From positions 1 to 34,572 of the forward strand of contig JAIQFY010000059.1 of NCBI GenBank assembly GCA_020072965.1: a DNA stretch of 34,572 nt. The letters are read 5' to 3'. Position 1 is the stretch's first letter. Each line of letters begins with the position of its first letter. The stretch is from Terriglobia bacterium. GTDB lineage: Bacteria; Acidobacteriota; Terriglobia; JAIQFV01. Under the pieces are notes generated by a model, which was given only the letters and a program-made list of their open reading frames with translations, was not told the DNA's origin and did no database searches. A program made the translations under genes and the position numbers. Below, piece after piece: positions 17,490 to 26,617 of the stretch.

Positions 17490-18878
17490 GTGACAGCAAG
17501 GTGGATAAGACAGGCGCTCCTGCGCCTGGATGATTACAGGAATGGCGACAAACGTCTGAGTTACCTTCCGGAGGTGGAACGGGAATGTGCGCTTCCCCGG
17601 AAAGAGTTGCTCTCGCGGCAGTGGGACCGGCTCGCCAAAACCCTTGATCTGGCATACGAGCAGGTTCCGTTTTACAGGAAACGATTCCAGGAGGCTGGAA
17701 TCACTCCGAAATCCATCCAGGCCCCCTCTGATCTTCCAAAGATTCCATTTCTCACCCGCGAAGATTTGAGAAACCATCAAAGCGAATTGATGAATTCATC
17801 AATAAGACCAGAAGACTTGATTGAAACCGCCACGGGAGGAACAACCGATTCCCCGGTTCATCTGTCCCTCGATCGTGAATGCCTTGCCAGGCGGCGGGCC
17901 TGCACCCTCCATTTCCAGCAATGGTGGGGAGCAGGCCTGGGAGACCGCGTTGCATCTCTGTGGGGGGCCGAGCAGGACTATCCCAGGACCGAATCTTTCA
18001 AGAGCCGGGTGCGTGGATGGGCGCTCGGAAGGGCACTCTATTTGCAAAGTTCGTATCTCAACGATGGCATTATGCAGGGCTACTACAAGAAACTGGTGGA
18101 GTTTCGTCCTAAGACCATTCAGGCCTACCCAACGCCTTTGTACCTGTTTGCGTGTTTTCTTGAAAAGAACAATCTCCGACTCCCGATCCACTCCATCAAT
18201 GTGGCGGCGGAGTATTTATACGGTTATCAGCGGGAGAAAATCGAATCGGTCTTCTCCACCCGGATCTACAATTGGTACGGGGCCAGGGAAGTGGGACATA
18301 TTGCAACCGAATGCAGTATCCATCAGGGGATGCATTTGAACTGTTATGGACTCTATGTCGAGGCAGTCAAAGATGGAAAGGTAGTGGAAAACGAACCTGG
18401 CGACCTGATCTTCACCGATCTTTTTAATAGAGCGATGCCCATCATTCGATACAGAATCGGAGATCTGGGAGTCATCTCGGCTCGGGCGTGCGCTTGTGGT
18501 TCGGCCCTTCCGCTGCTCGAGGAATTGACGGGCCGGAGCACGGATGCGTTTTGGAAGAGGGACGGATCCTTCACTGCCGGTGCCTCGTTTTGTGGCCGGA
18601 TCATTAAGGAATGCCAGGGAATCAAGCAACTTCAGATCATTCAGAAGGACTTTGAGCGTTTTCAGTTGAATGTTGTGAAGGGAGCAAGTTTCCGGGAAGA
18701 GGAGGTCGAAGAGCTAAAGCAGCGAATCGGCGATTTCTTGCATGCACAATTGACATTTGACGTCGTTTTTGTGGATGAGGTCTTGCCGGAGCCATCAGGG
18801 AAAGTGATTTTCTGCAAATCGGAGGTCGGGCGCGCTTCGATTCCGGATCATGAGGGGGGCCATACCACCTCAGTTTGA
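17490..18878 (+). CDS. PaaK/CapK-like adenylate-forming enzyme (first of two)
   Basis: A 462-residue ANL-superfamily enzyme of the phenylacetate-CoA ligase/CapK group, which activates a carboxylic acid with ATP. The P-loop is ATGGTTDSP (114-122), then YGAREVGHIATEC (263-275), YRIGDLG (321-327), and a C-terminal PEPSGK with the expected catalytic-lysine context. C275-x2-H278 and C334-x-C336 could form a zinc site (inference). The substrate is unknown. Members in capsule and EPS loci are usually annotated CapK without proven function; an acyl or amino-acyl decoration of the sugar is plausible. The GTG start has GAGGTGG just upstream. It is followed after 76 bases by a paralogue. Confidence 0.85.
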   Translation: MTARWIRQALLRLDDYRNGDKRLSYLPEVERECALPRKELLSRQWDRLAKTLDLAYEQVPFYRKRFQEAGITPKSIQAPSDLPKIPFLTREDLRNHQSELMNSSIRPEDLIETATGGTTDSPVHLSLDRECLARRRACTLHFQQWWGAGLGDRVASLWGAEQDYPRTESFKSRVRGWALGRALYLQSSYLNDGIMQGYYKKLVEFRPKTIQAYPTPLYLFACFLEKNNLRLPIHSINVAAEYLYGYQREKIESVFSTRIYNWYGAREVGHIATECSIHQGMHLNCYGLYVEAVKDGKVVENEPGDLIFTDLFNRAMPIIRYRIGDLGVISARACACGSALPLLEELTGRSTDAFWKRDGSFTAGASFCGRIIKECQGIKQLQIIQKDFERFQLNVVKGASFREEEVEELKQRIGDFLHAQLTFDVVFVDEVLPEPSGKVIFCKSEVGRASIPDHEGGHTTSV

Positions 18879-18954
18879 CGGCAGGAGGCGCCGGGGAGTT
18901 TCCACCTCTCTACGATCCAATTGTCTCGTGCAGTCACAGAAACAGGAGCCCATG

Positions 18955-20325
18955 ATGGATATTTATGCCGGGATCGTCAGGTATGCCGTTCACCCGCTCT
19001 GGGTGCTCAAGGATGGCAAATGGTCACTGTTCAGGTACCTGCGGGAATTTGAGGAATTTCAATACCGGGACCCACAGACCATCAAAGAATCGCAGTGGAA
19101 GAAGTTAAACCGATTGATGAGTCACGCCTATGAAAATTGCCCGTTCTACCGCTCACGGTTTGACGCGGCGGGCCTGAAACCGTCAAGCATACAAGATCCA
19201 TCCGACTTCCGGAGAATTCCCTTCCTCACGAAGAAAGACATCCAGGAAAACCTGCCGGCCCTGGTCGCCACTAATTACAATCTCAACGACCTTGTCCCCA
19301 ACAAGACCGGAGGCTCAACGGGCTCTCCTCTGCACTACTACCACGACCGCGAAAGAATCATTTCCATGGAGGCTTCAGCGATCCGCCATGACCGATGGAC
19401 CGGCTATAAGGTTGGTGACAAGATGGCCGGGATCTGGGGGAGCCGGACTGATTTGTCCGGGGTGCGGGGATGGAAAGGGAGGATCCAGAGACTGCTTTTT
19501 AGAAGCGGTGCAATCCTGGACAGTTCTTCGATTACTGATGAAAGGCTGGCCCATTTTGTCGAGGTGTTGCGGGAATTCAAGCCTAAGAGCATTTTGGCCT
19601 ATGCGAATTCGGTTTATGTGTTTGCCCAGTACTGCAAGGAACACGGAGTGAGGGACATCCACCCGGCGTCGATCATCACCTCGGCCGAGGTGCTGCACGA
19701 TCACGAACGGGTCCTGATCGAAGAGGTATTTCGCTGCAAGGTTTTCAACCGGTATGGTTGTCGCGAGGTGTCGGTCATCGCCAGCGAATGCAGCGGGCAT
19801 AGCGGTCTGCACATCAACGCTGACACACTTTATGTGGAATTCGTGGATGACAACGGCCAGGCGGTTTCTCCGGGACAGCAGGGGAACATCATCATCACCG
19901 ACCTGCTCAATTTCGGGATGCCTTTCTTGCGCTACAAGATTGAGGATATCGGCAGTCCGTCCGAGACGGTGTGCCCGTGCGGACGAACGCTCCCGCTGAT
20001 GCAGATGGTGGCCGGGCGAACCACGGACTTCATCGTGACCCCTGACGGCAAGCGCGTGTCGGGCGCGGCCCTGACCATCTACCTGATCTCCAATGTTCCG
20101 GGGATCCGCCAGGCTCAAATCATCCAGGATGTGCTCGATCATGTCACGTTTAAGATCGTTCCCGGTCCAGAATTCAAGGACAGTGGGCTGGCCCTTTTGA
20201 AACAGAAGGTGCCCGAGTTTTTTGGAGAGGGAATGCGCTACGATATCACGTACGTGGATTCGATTCCCAAAGAGCCGTCGGGGAAGTACCGCTTCACCAT
20301 CTCAAAGATTGGGAGTCGGGGCTGA
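18955..20325 (+). CDS. PaaK/CapK-like adenylate-forming enzyme (second of two)
   Basis: A 456-residue paralogue of the preceding gene, alignable end to end (for example NCPFYRSRFDAAGLKPSSIQ here and QVPFYRKRFQEAGITPKSIQ there). The P-loop TGGSTGSP (118-125) is closer to the family consensus than in the first copy. YGCREV (267-272), YKIEDIG (327-333), C279-x2-H282, C340-x-C342 and a C-terminal KEPSGKYRF are present. The open frame reaches back to 18850. AGGAG at 18944-18948 favours the second of two adjacent ATGs (18955) over 18952. The pair may activate two substrates or divide activation and transfer. It ends at a repeat-rich gap. Confidence 0.85.
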   Translation: MDIYAGIVRYAVHPLWVLKDGKWSLFRYLREFEEFQYRDPQTIKESQWKKLNRLMSHAYENCPFYRSRFDAAGLKPSSIQDPSDFRRIPFLTKKDIQENLPALVATNYNLNDLVPNKTGGSTGSPLHYYHDRERIISMEASAIRHDRWTGYKVGDKMAGIWGSRTDLSGVRGWKGRIQRLLFRSGAILDSSSITDERLAHFVEVLREFKPKSILAYANSVYVFAQYCKEHGVRDIHPASIITSAEVLHDHERVLIEEVFRCKVFNRYGCREVSVIASECSGHSGLHINADTLYVEFVDDNGQAVSPGQQGNIIITDLLNFGMPFLRYKIEDIGSPSETVCPCGRTLPLMQMVAGRTTDFIVTPDGKRVSGAALTIYLISNVPGIRQAQIIQDVLDHVTFKIVPGPEFKDSGLALLKQKVPEFFGEGMRYDITYVDSIPKEPSGKYRFTISKIGSRG

Positions 20326-20917
20326 AAATGAGGGAGTCGAAGGAGAATTGATTTTCGGTGAGCCCCCGTCAGGGGGCGTAGGACCTTTAGCCCACGGCGC
20401 CAGCCGTGGGATGAAAGGATAAAATCTCGAATCAGCCCCCTTTAGGGGGCGAAATAGAATAAAAGAGCGGGGCATGGATTGTTCAAGGTTTGATCTCTCT
20501 AAAGCCCCCGTCAGGGGGCATAGGACCTTTAGCCCACGGCGCCAGCCGTGGGATGAACGTGATGAAGGGAGAGAGCCGCGGAGCGGCGACAGACGGGATC
20601 CAATTCCAAACGCACCTTGCATCAAATTTGAAGGATTGTTTCATGTGCCTTCGACGATTCTTTCGCCCCGCAAGCGGGGCTCAAATGCCTTTGAACATCC
20701 CATACCCCACCCTCGCTTCGCCCCGCAAAGAGCGCGGGACGAAGCTTCAGGTGGGGCTACATTCTTCAGGCCCTCCGGGCCACGGACCGATTGCGGGGCT
20801 CCCGCCGCGGCGGATCTTCGACAGGTGGGGCTATGCGCCGCGGCGCACTGGCCCTTCGGGCCATGGATCGATTGCGGGACTCTTGTGCGGACTTGAGATC
20901 GCGTGCCCCTGACGAAG
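20326..20917. repeat. Repeat-rich gap: GCCCCCGTCAGGGGGC family and palindromic element copy 2
   Basis: No gene. The hairpin GCCCCCGTCAGGGGGC occurs at 20362-20377 and 20504-20519, with a TTTA-loop variant at 20435-20450. Each GTCA copy is followed by a second hairpin, CCCACGGCGCCAGCCGTGGG, at 20391-20410 and 20533-20552, giving a two-hairpin unit of about 50 bases. From 20571 a relative of the 11532-11775 element follows (GCCGCGGAGCGGCGACAG, CGCCCCGCAAGCGGGGC, ACCCCACCCTCGC, CAGGTGGGGCTACATTCT, GGCCCTCCGGGCC). Two diverged GGCCC-type stems lie further on, up to about 20870. Confidence 0.75.
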
Positions 20918-21982
20918 ATGGACCCATTACGCCTCACCGGAAGAATCGATGGAGGGAACCCGCAAGACGAAAGTGCCATATGCCAGACCGCCGACCGGAA
21001 TTTTCTGATCAAGCCTTACAGCGAGGATGGCGACGCCGGCTACAAATTCCGTCTGGATGTGGATGTGGAGAACCCTGAAGGGTGCGAAGCCGATCTGAGC
21101 TTGATCATCGACTGGGGGGAGGCGCAATACAATCAATATCGGGACGTGGTTTATCTCGGAACTGGCGGGGACGATTGGCAACCCTTCGAAGGGAGAATTG
21201 AGGATTCAAGAGTTCTCCTGGATTTGAAGGTCCCTGCCGGGAAGAGTCATCTGACCCTGAATCCGAGCTATAACTACTCGCGGTACATGGAGCTGATCGG
21301 TCGCCTCGATGAGGGCGCTCCATTTTCCAAATCCCTCCTCCATACGACCGACCGTGGCAGAAAAGTCTATCTTCTCAGGGCCGGGGGCGAACGGAGGACA
21401 TCGAAGCGCATCCTGGTCACGGGCAGGACACATCCATATGAATCGGCCGGTTCGTATGCGGTTGAGGGGATCGTGGAGGGCATGGTCGATGGACTTTATC
21501 GGGAGCAGTTGAAAGACTCTGACGTGTGGATTCTCCCTATGATGTGTCCCGACGGCGTGGCGGACGGAATGTGCAGGTTGAATGGGCCCGGGGCCCCTGA
21601 TTTGTCGCGGGAAATCGATTCTGGAAACCCGCTTTGCCAGGCTTACATGGACCTGATCAATGAAATCAAACCCACCTTCTTTCTGGAGTTCCACAATTGG
21701 ATGTTAAGGAATAATGATGGCATTTTTTACCTCTCATGGTGGCCAATGATGGCGACGATCTGGCGCTTGCGCCGGAGGATTCCTGAAACCAGGAGGAAGC
21801 CAATGATCAGAGGGCTGGATCGATGGATCATGAAGCGGCGAGCCGCGGGGTTAAAGGGGTATGCCGCTGAGCACCATTCCGCGCGGTGCATGACCGTCGA
21901 GTATCCGTGGTACGGGCGCAATGTCGCGGACATCAAAGGACTGGGAATGCAGACACTCCTGGCGGTTGTCCCCATTGCATGA
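20918..21982 (+). CDS. M14-family zinc carboxypeptidase-like protein
   Basis: A 354-residue protein with an N-terminal beta-rich domain (about 1-125) followed by an M14 metallopeptidase-like domain. The zinc motif is HPYE (H172, E175) in TGRTHPYESAGS, and the third ligand is probably H259 in FFLEFHNWM. RLNGPGAPDLSRE (220-232) resembles the arginine/asparagine substrate-binding motif of M14. E328 in MTVEYPWYG is the likely catalytic glutamate. No signal peptide is seen, so it is probably cytoplasmic. M14 enzymes cut C-terminal residues or, in the AstE/aspartoacylase branch, hydrolyse N-acyl amino acids. In this setting it may process an amide-linked decoration or its precursor (inference). Starts at GTG 20903 and ATG 20918 are both possible; neither has a clear ribosome site. 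Confidence 0.75.
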   Translation: MDPLRLTGRIDGGNPQDESAICQTADRNFLIKPYSEDGDAGYKFRLDVDVENPEGCEADLSLIIDWGEAQYNQYRDVVYLGTGGDDWQPFEGRIEDSRVLLDLKVPAGKSHLTLNPSYNYSRYMELIGRLDEGAPFSKSLLHTTDRGRKVYLLRAGGERRTSKRILVTGRTHPYESAGSYAVEGIVEGMVDGLYREQLKDSDVWILPMMCPDGVADGMCRLNGPGAPDLSREIDSGNPLCQAYMDLINEIKPTFFLEFHNWMLRNNDGIFYLSWWPMMATIWRLRRRIPETRRKPMIRGLDRWIMKRRAAGLKGYAAEHHSARCMTVEYPWYGRNVADIKGLGMQTLLAVVPIA

Positions 21983-22717
21983 CACGCGCTGGATTCTTGG
22001 TTTTCATCTCAGCCCCGGTACGGGCTTATTGAGGATGAAATCTTGATTCAGCCCCCGCCAGGGGGCGAAATAGAAAGCCATAGAATGAACAAAGCAATAG
22101 AAGGGTCAGAGCGGCGGAGCGGCGAAAGAACGCCTTCAATTCCCAATGGACCTTGTGTTTTTTTGGGAAGATTGTTTCATGCACCTTCGACGATTCTTTC
22201 GCCCCGCAAGCGGGACTCAATTACCTTTGGGTATCCAGCACCCCACCCTCGTCCCGCAGAAAACGCGGGACACGGGTGGGGCTACATTCTTTTGGCCCTC
22301 CGGGCCATGGATCAACCGCGGGACACTCGCCACGGCGGGAGCCGTGGGATGGGAGGATGAAATCTTGATTCAGCCCCCGTCAGGGGGCGCAGGACCTTTA
22401 GCCCACGGCGCAAGCCGTGGGATCGGAATGGGCGGCGCGATTGAAGCCCCGTCAGGGGCGCAAGAAGGCTAACCTGTATCCAAAAGGAGCGCTCATCTAA
22501 TACAAAGGTTGAAATTGGAGTTCCATGGGGTGATTGTGGAATCTTCGCAGTAGGGGCGTCCGCCATGGCGGACGCCCCTACGTTGAATCATGCACGATTT
22601 TGTAGCATTTTCTATGACGTCCGTATTAGTTTGGCTTCATGAGTTATCAGAAGGGTATGATGCCTGGGGATGAGATTCTCGTTTTGAGATAGAGTACGAT
22701 ATTTATTTTTCCGCCTC
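21983..22717. repeat. Repeat-rich gap: palindromic element copy 3 and further hairpins
   Basis: No gene. A GCCCCCGCCAGGGGGC hairpin lies near 22051-22066, then the third copy of the composite palindromic element (about 22109-22306). Another GCCCCCGTCAGGGGGC with CCCACGGCGCAAGCCGTGGG follows (about 22373-22422), then a perfect 32-base palindrome at 22550-22581. Near the downstream gene, TTGGCT (22631-22636) and TATGAT (22656-22661) could be a weak promoter, but the 19-base spacing is poor. Confidence 0.75.
22550..22581. repeat. Perfect 32-base palindrome
   Basis: GTAGGGGCGTCCGCCA is followed directly by its exact reverse complement TGGCGGACGCCCCTAC. There is no spacer at all, so it can be read as a cruciform or a hairpin with a CATG turn. 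It stands alone, about 140 bases upstream of the O-antigen ligase-like gene. Confidence 0.88.
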
Positions 22718-23968
22718 ATGGAAAATTTATCTTATAGAGTCTATTTGCTTTTCATCGTGAGCTATTTCGTTCACTTGCCGGCGCGATATCCTATCCTCGG
22801 CGCCATCCGGTTCGACCTGCTCCTGGTCGCCTTGATCGGAGCTACACTTTTCTTCAGCAAACCGAAGCGGACGGGTGAAGGGCTGAGCCTGACCAGCAAA
22901 ATCCTGATCGTTCTCTGGGTTGACATCCTGGTGGGCATCCCATTCGCGGCCTGGCCGGGCACCGTCATTGGAGCGGGAATTCCAAACATGATTGCGTCCG
23001 CGATCTTTTATTACTACACCATCACCCTCATCAACAGCGAGAAGCGATTAAAGATTTTTGTCCTGGTCTTCATCGCCTGCCAATCGTTGCGGGTTTTCGA
23101 ACCCTTGTATCTTCATTTTACAACCGGCTACTGGGGCGATTCGACCAACATGGGAGGGGCGAAGCTTCTCATGATGGATCGATTGGCCGGCGCCCCGACC
23201 GATACCGTCAATCCCAACGGCCTGGCTGCTATCATTTGTACCATAGTTCCCTTGTATCACTTTCTGGGCTTTCAATCTTCGTGGAAGAGCAAGCTTGTCT
23301 ATCTGTGCGCGATGCCGCTCCTGGCCTACGCCCTTGTGCTGACGGCATCGCGTTCCGGGTTTCTTGCTTTTGTGGTGATCCTGATCGGAATTCTCATTAA
23401 ATCGAAGAAAAAGGCGGTCATGGTCTTGGCACTGCTTGTTTGCGGGGTGATATTTGTGTCCAGTCTGGACCCCCTTCAGCGGGACCGGTACCTCTCGATC
23501 GGTGAATCCGACGTCCGGGGCGGCGAGACAGCACAAGGGAGGGTTGAAGGAGTAATCGCGGATTTCAAGGCCGGCATGGAGAGGCCTGTTTTCGGATCCG
23601 GCCTGGGTACGTCGAAAGAGTTGAACTATCACACCCGGGGAATCGCCATGCCGTCGCACAACCTGTACATGGAGACTTTCGAGGAACTGGGAGTGATCGG
23701 ATTGATAATTTTGCTGACCTTTATGGGGACCATCATTTCAAATTTCCGGGTCGTTGTCAAAACGACAAGCAATCTGTTGGATAAGAAGGGTTACTTGTCG
23801 AGGCTGGGCAATGCCCTCCAGGTCTGGCTGTGGATGAATTTGCTGTTTAGTTTTGCCAGTTACGGCCTGAGCACTTACTCGTGGTATCTCTTTGCAGGAT
23901 TGTCGGTGGTGGTCAGGAAGCTGGCATTGGAGATCCCGCGCCAGGTGGAGGAAGCGCAGGCACCATGA
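22718..23968 (+). CDS. O-antigen ligase/Wzy-type polymerase (PF04932-like)
   Basis: A 416-residue polytopic inner-membrane protein with about ten to twelve hydrophobic segments. The family hallmarks are present: LTASRSGFLAFVV in the middle, a large periplasmic loop with GRVEGVIADFKAGMERPVFGSGLG, and SHNLYMETFEELGVIGLI. These fit the Wzy_C/WaaL superfamily, which transfers or polymerises undecaprenyl-linked glycans. With a Wzx flippase and a Wzc-like co-polymerase in the locus, the polymerase role is most likely. The ATG start lacks a clear ribosome site. Its stop overlaps the next start (ATGA), so the two genes are coupled. Confidence 0.88.
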   Translation: MENLSYRVYLLFIVSYFVHLPARYPILGAIRFDLLLVALIGATLFFSKPKRTGEGLSLTSKILIVLWVDILVGIPFAAWPGTVIGAGIPNMIASAIFYYYTITLINSEKRLKIFVLVFIACQSLRVFEPLYLHFTTGYWGDSTNMGGAKLLMMDRLAGAPTDTVNPNGLAAIICTIVPLYHFLGFQSSWKSKLVYLCAMPLLAYALVLTASRSGFLAFVVILIGILIKSKKKAVMVLALLVCGVIFVSSLDPLQRDRYLSIGESDVRGGETAQGRVEGVIADFKAGMERPVFGSGLGTSKELNYHTRGIAMPSHNLYMETFEELGVIGLIILLTFMGTIISNFRVVVKTTSNLLDKKGYLSRLGNALQVWLWMNLLFSFASYGLSTYSWYLFAGLSVVVRKLALEIPRQVEEAQAP

Positions 23969-25152
23969 CCAAGAAAATTAAGATCTTGACCGTCATCAGG
24001 CATCCAGTGGGAGGTATTCGAACCTACCTGAAGTACACATATGGGCATCTGGATGAACAGAAGTACGAGTTCACCATCCTCACGGTTGGAGGGGACGAAG
24101 GGAGGCTCATACTCAAGGATCTTGAGAAATTCGGCGTTAATCTGATAGAGGTCGAAGCGCGGCGCCCGTTGGTGGGGATGATCTGGAGGATGTTCCTAAT
24201 GATGAGAGGTCGAAGGCATTGGGACCTGATCCATTCCCAGGGTTACACCGCCGCCGCGGTGGTTGTTCTGGCAGGTGTCTTCTCACGGATTTGTCATGTG
24301 GTGACGCCTCACGAAGTTCTCAGGCAGGACCAATTCGACGGTTTGCTCGGCCCAATCAAAAGGAAGATTCTGGGTTTCCTGCTTTCGCGCGCTGACGTGA
24401 TTCAATCGGTGAGCCATGACGCGCAGCAGAATCTGGTTGAGTATCTTCCCGTTCTGCGAAAGCATCCCTCAAAGCTCACGGTCATCATGAATGGAATCTC
24501 AGTTGAGGAATTCGATCAAGGTCCGAGCGAGGGAGATTCCACGTTCAGAAAGGGCAATGGATTTGGGGATGAGGTGGTGTTGTTTGGCTTTTTTGGCCGG
24601 TTCATGCCGGCCAAGGGATTCACGGTCCTCATCGACGCGGTCGAGGAGATCTCAAAGAACAACGGGATCAAGCGGGACTTCAAGGTGGTGGCTGTTAACG
24701 ACGGGGCCTTCATTCGGGAATACAAAGCCATCATTGCTCAAAAGGGGCTGTCGAATTACTTCCTGTTCTCCGGTTTCATCCCCAACGTCGCTCCTGTGAT
24801 GAAGGAGATGGATGCGGTCGTCATGCCATCGCTCTGGGAGGCGTTTGGGCTTTTGGCAGTTGAAGGAATGATCGCGGGGGTTCCCGTGATCGCGTCAAAC
24901 TGTATTGGTCTGCGGGAAGCAGTCAAGGATACCCCGGCGATTATCGTCGAATCGGGGGATTCGCATTCGATTGCTGAAGGAATGCGCAGATTTGTGAGCG
25001 ATGAAATCAGGTATAAAGATGAAGCAAGGCAGTTCATTCCGGTTGCGAAATCGAGATTTGATTCTAAGGTGACGGCTGCGAAACTCGACGTTCTGTTTGA
25101 TGAGGTAATCAACCATCGCAAGAAGGGGACCTTTCCTACCGGTGCAGGTTGA
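23965..25152 (+). CDS. Glycosyltransferase, GT4 family
   Basis: A 395-residue GT-B transferase. The N-terminal loop is RHPVGGIRTYLKYTY. The C-terminal domain starts at GFFGRFMPAKGFTVLIDAV and has the E-x7-E signature in SLWEAFGLLAVEGMIAGVPVIAS. The open frame extends upstream to 23881, but the ATG at 23965 overlaps the polymerase stop by four bases (ATGA) and begins the usual MTKKIKILTVI strand. It is followed by a 310-base gap. The acceptor and donor are unknown. Confidence 0.9.
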   Translation: MTKKIKILTVIRHPVGGIRTYLKYTYGHLDEQKYEFTILTVGGDEGRLILKDLEKFGVNLIEVEARRPLVGMIWRMFLMMRGRRHWDLIHSQGYTAAAVVVLAGVFSRICHVVTPHEVLRQDQFDGLLGPIKRKILGFLLSRADVIQSVSHDAQQNLVEYLPVLRKHPSKLTVIMNGISVEEFDQGPSEGDSTFRKGNGFGDEVVLFGFFGRFMPAKGFTVLIDAVEEISKNNGIKRDFKVVAVNDGAFIREYKAIIAQKGLSNYFLFSGFIPNVAPVMKEMDAVVMPSLWEAFGLLAVEGMIAGVPVIASNCIGLREAVKDTPAIIVESGDSHSIAEGMRRFVSDEIRYKDEARQFIPVAKSRFDSKVTAAKLDVLFDEVINHRKKGTFPTGAG

Positions 25153-25462
25153 CCGGCCTTTGATAACGGATGAGGTGTAACTAATTAGAATCCGAATTGT
25201 AGGAGGCCAAGCAAAGATATTGGGTTGGTTTTCGAAGAGTTTGATTGACTGTCATTGCTTCATGAAAAATTACCTCCGCCGATTGACCCGTGGGGATACA
25301 GTCTCGTCATCCTGTGGACACGGGATGATCGATTGAGGGATAGGTAGGGCCGCAACGTCCTTGACTGTAAACACAGGAACTCCCTTTACACTTGTTGGAC
25401 AGGACCCGATGAGTGTTCTATGACACGCCTGCGCGGTCACTCCTGCTTGCATGAGATCTAGG
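25153..25462. other. Intergenic gap with no recognised feature
   Basis: About 310 bases with no gene and none of the hairpin families seen in the other gaps. An imperfect inverted repeat lies around CCCGTGGGGATACAG and CCTGTGGACACGGG (about 25289-25326). Nothing else can be assigned. Confidence 0.5.
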
Positions 25463-26617
25463 ATGATGAACACCGTTACTATTCTGTTCCTGCGTGCAAG
25501 CCCATTTTTGGGAAGCCCGGAGAAGTTGATACTGAGCCACCTGAAATACATTGCGGCTCATGACTGCAAATATGTCGTGGGTGCCTTCAACGAGCAAATG
25601 GATGGGGGAAATGATTTCCTCGAGGCGCTTTCTCGTTGTGGTGTTAAGGCGTATGCGTTGAAGGAGAGTCCGATCAACTTTTTTTCAACGCTGAGAAAAA
25701 TCATTCGCGTTGTCCGAGACGAAAACATAGAGATTATTTGTACTCAGGACTATAAATCCGATTTCTTTGGCTTGCTTGCGAGGCTGGTGTTAAAGATACC
25801 CATTGTGGCTGTCTTCCATGGGCGGACATCAGAGAGCGCCAGAATGCACTTATACGAATCGATAGATGATCACTTGTTGAGATACTTCGATAGGGTCATT
25901 GCGGTGTCACACGAGAGCGGAAAGAAATTGGCAAGGATCGGCGTGAAGCCGCTCCGGATGAGGGTCATACCGAACGGAATCGATGCGGACCTCAGCACAG
26001 ATGAAGTATTCAGCGACATCCGCCGGGAGTTTTCACTAGATGACTCCGATCCGCTGGTGATCTTTGCCGGAAGGTTGAGCAAAGAGAAAGGGTTAGATGT
26101 TTTGATGGAGGCAGCCGCCAGGGTTGTCGAGTCGTTCCCAAGTGGCAGGTTTATGATCCTGGGGGATGGCCGGGAAGCGCCATTCCTCAAGGCCCGTGCT
26201 CGCGAACTTGGCTTGGAGAAAAATGTCATCTTTCCTGGATTCAGGAGGGATATCCAAGCCTTCTATTCCCAAATGGATTTGTGTGTCCTCCCTTCGTTCA
26301 CTGAGGGGATGCCGCTTGTCATTCTCGAAGCCTTTGTTCATAAGAAGCCGGTTGTGGCCTCGAACGTGGGGGGAGTCCCCGAACTAGTCGAACAAGGCGT
26401 CAGCGGCTATTTGGTCGAGCCCGGGGATGCGAGAGCCCTGGCAGAACGGATCCTCGATCTGCTAAGGGATCCGGAAAAGGCTCGTCACTTGGGAATGGCG
26501 GGATACGAGCGAGTCCGTGCGAAATTTGGTGTGGATCGGCAGGTAAAGGAATACACAGGGACGTTTCGAGAGCTTGCCAGAAGACGTACCCGACAGACTC
26601 TTGGCACAAATTCATGA
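25463..26617 (+). CDS. Glycosyltransferase, GT4 family
   Basis: A 384-residue GT-B transferase. The donor domain shows VIFAGRLSKEKGLDVLMEAA, GDGREAPFLKARARELGLEKNV, the E-x7-E signature in SFTEGMPLVILEAFVHKKPVVAS, and NVGGVPELVEQGVSGYLVEPGD. The N-terminal loop PFLGSPEKLILSHL replaces the commoner GGAE. Starts at 25463 and 25466 are adjacent; AGG just upstream gives no strong preference, and an ATG at 25451 is also in frame. The stop overlaps the next gene by ATGA. Confidence 0.9.
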   Translation: MMNTVTILFLRASPFLGSPEKLILSHLKYIAAHDCKYVVGAFNEQMDGGNDFLEALSRCGVKAYALKESPINFFSTLRKIIRVVRDENIEIICTQDYKSDFFGLLARLVLKIPIVAVFHGRTSESARMHLYESIDDHLLRYFDRVIAVSHESGKKLARIGVKPLRMRVIPNGIDADLSTDEVFSDIRREFSLDDSDPLVIFAGRLSKEKGLDVLMEAAARVVESFPSGRFMILGDGREAPFLKARARELGLEKNVIFPGFRRDIQAFYSQMDLCVLPSFTEGMPLVILEAFVHKKPVVASNVGGVPELVEQGVSGYLVEPGDARALAERILDLLRDPEKARHLGMAGYERVRAKFGVDRQVKEYTGTFRELARRRTRQTLGTNS

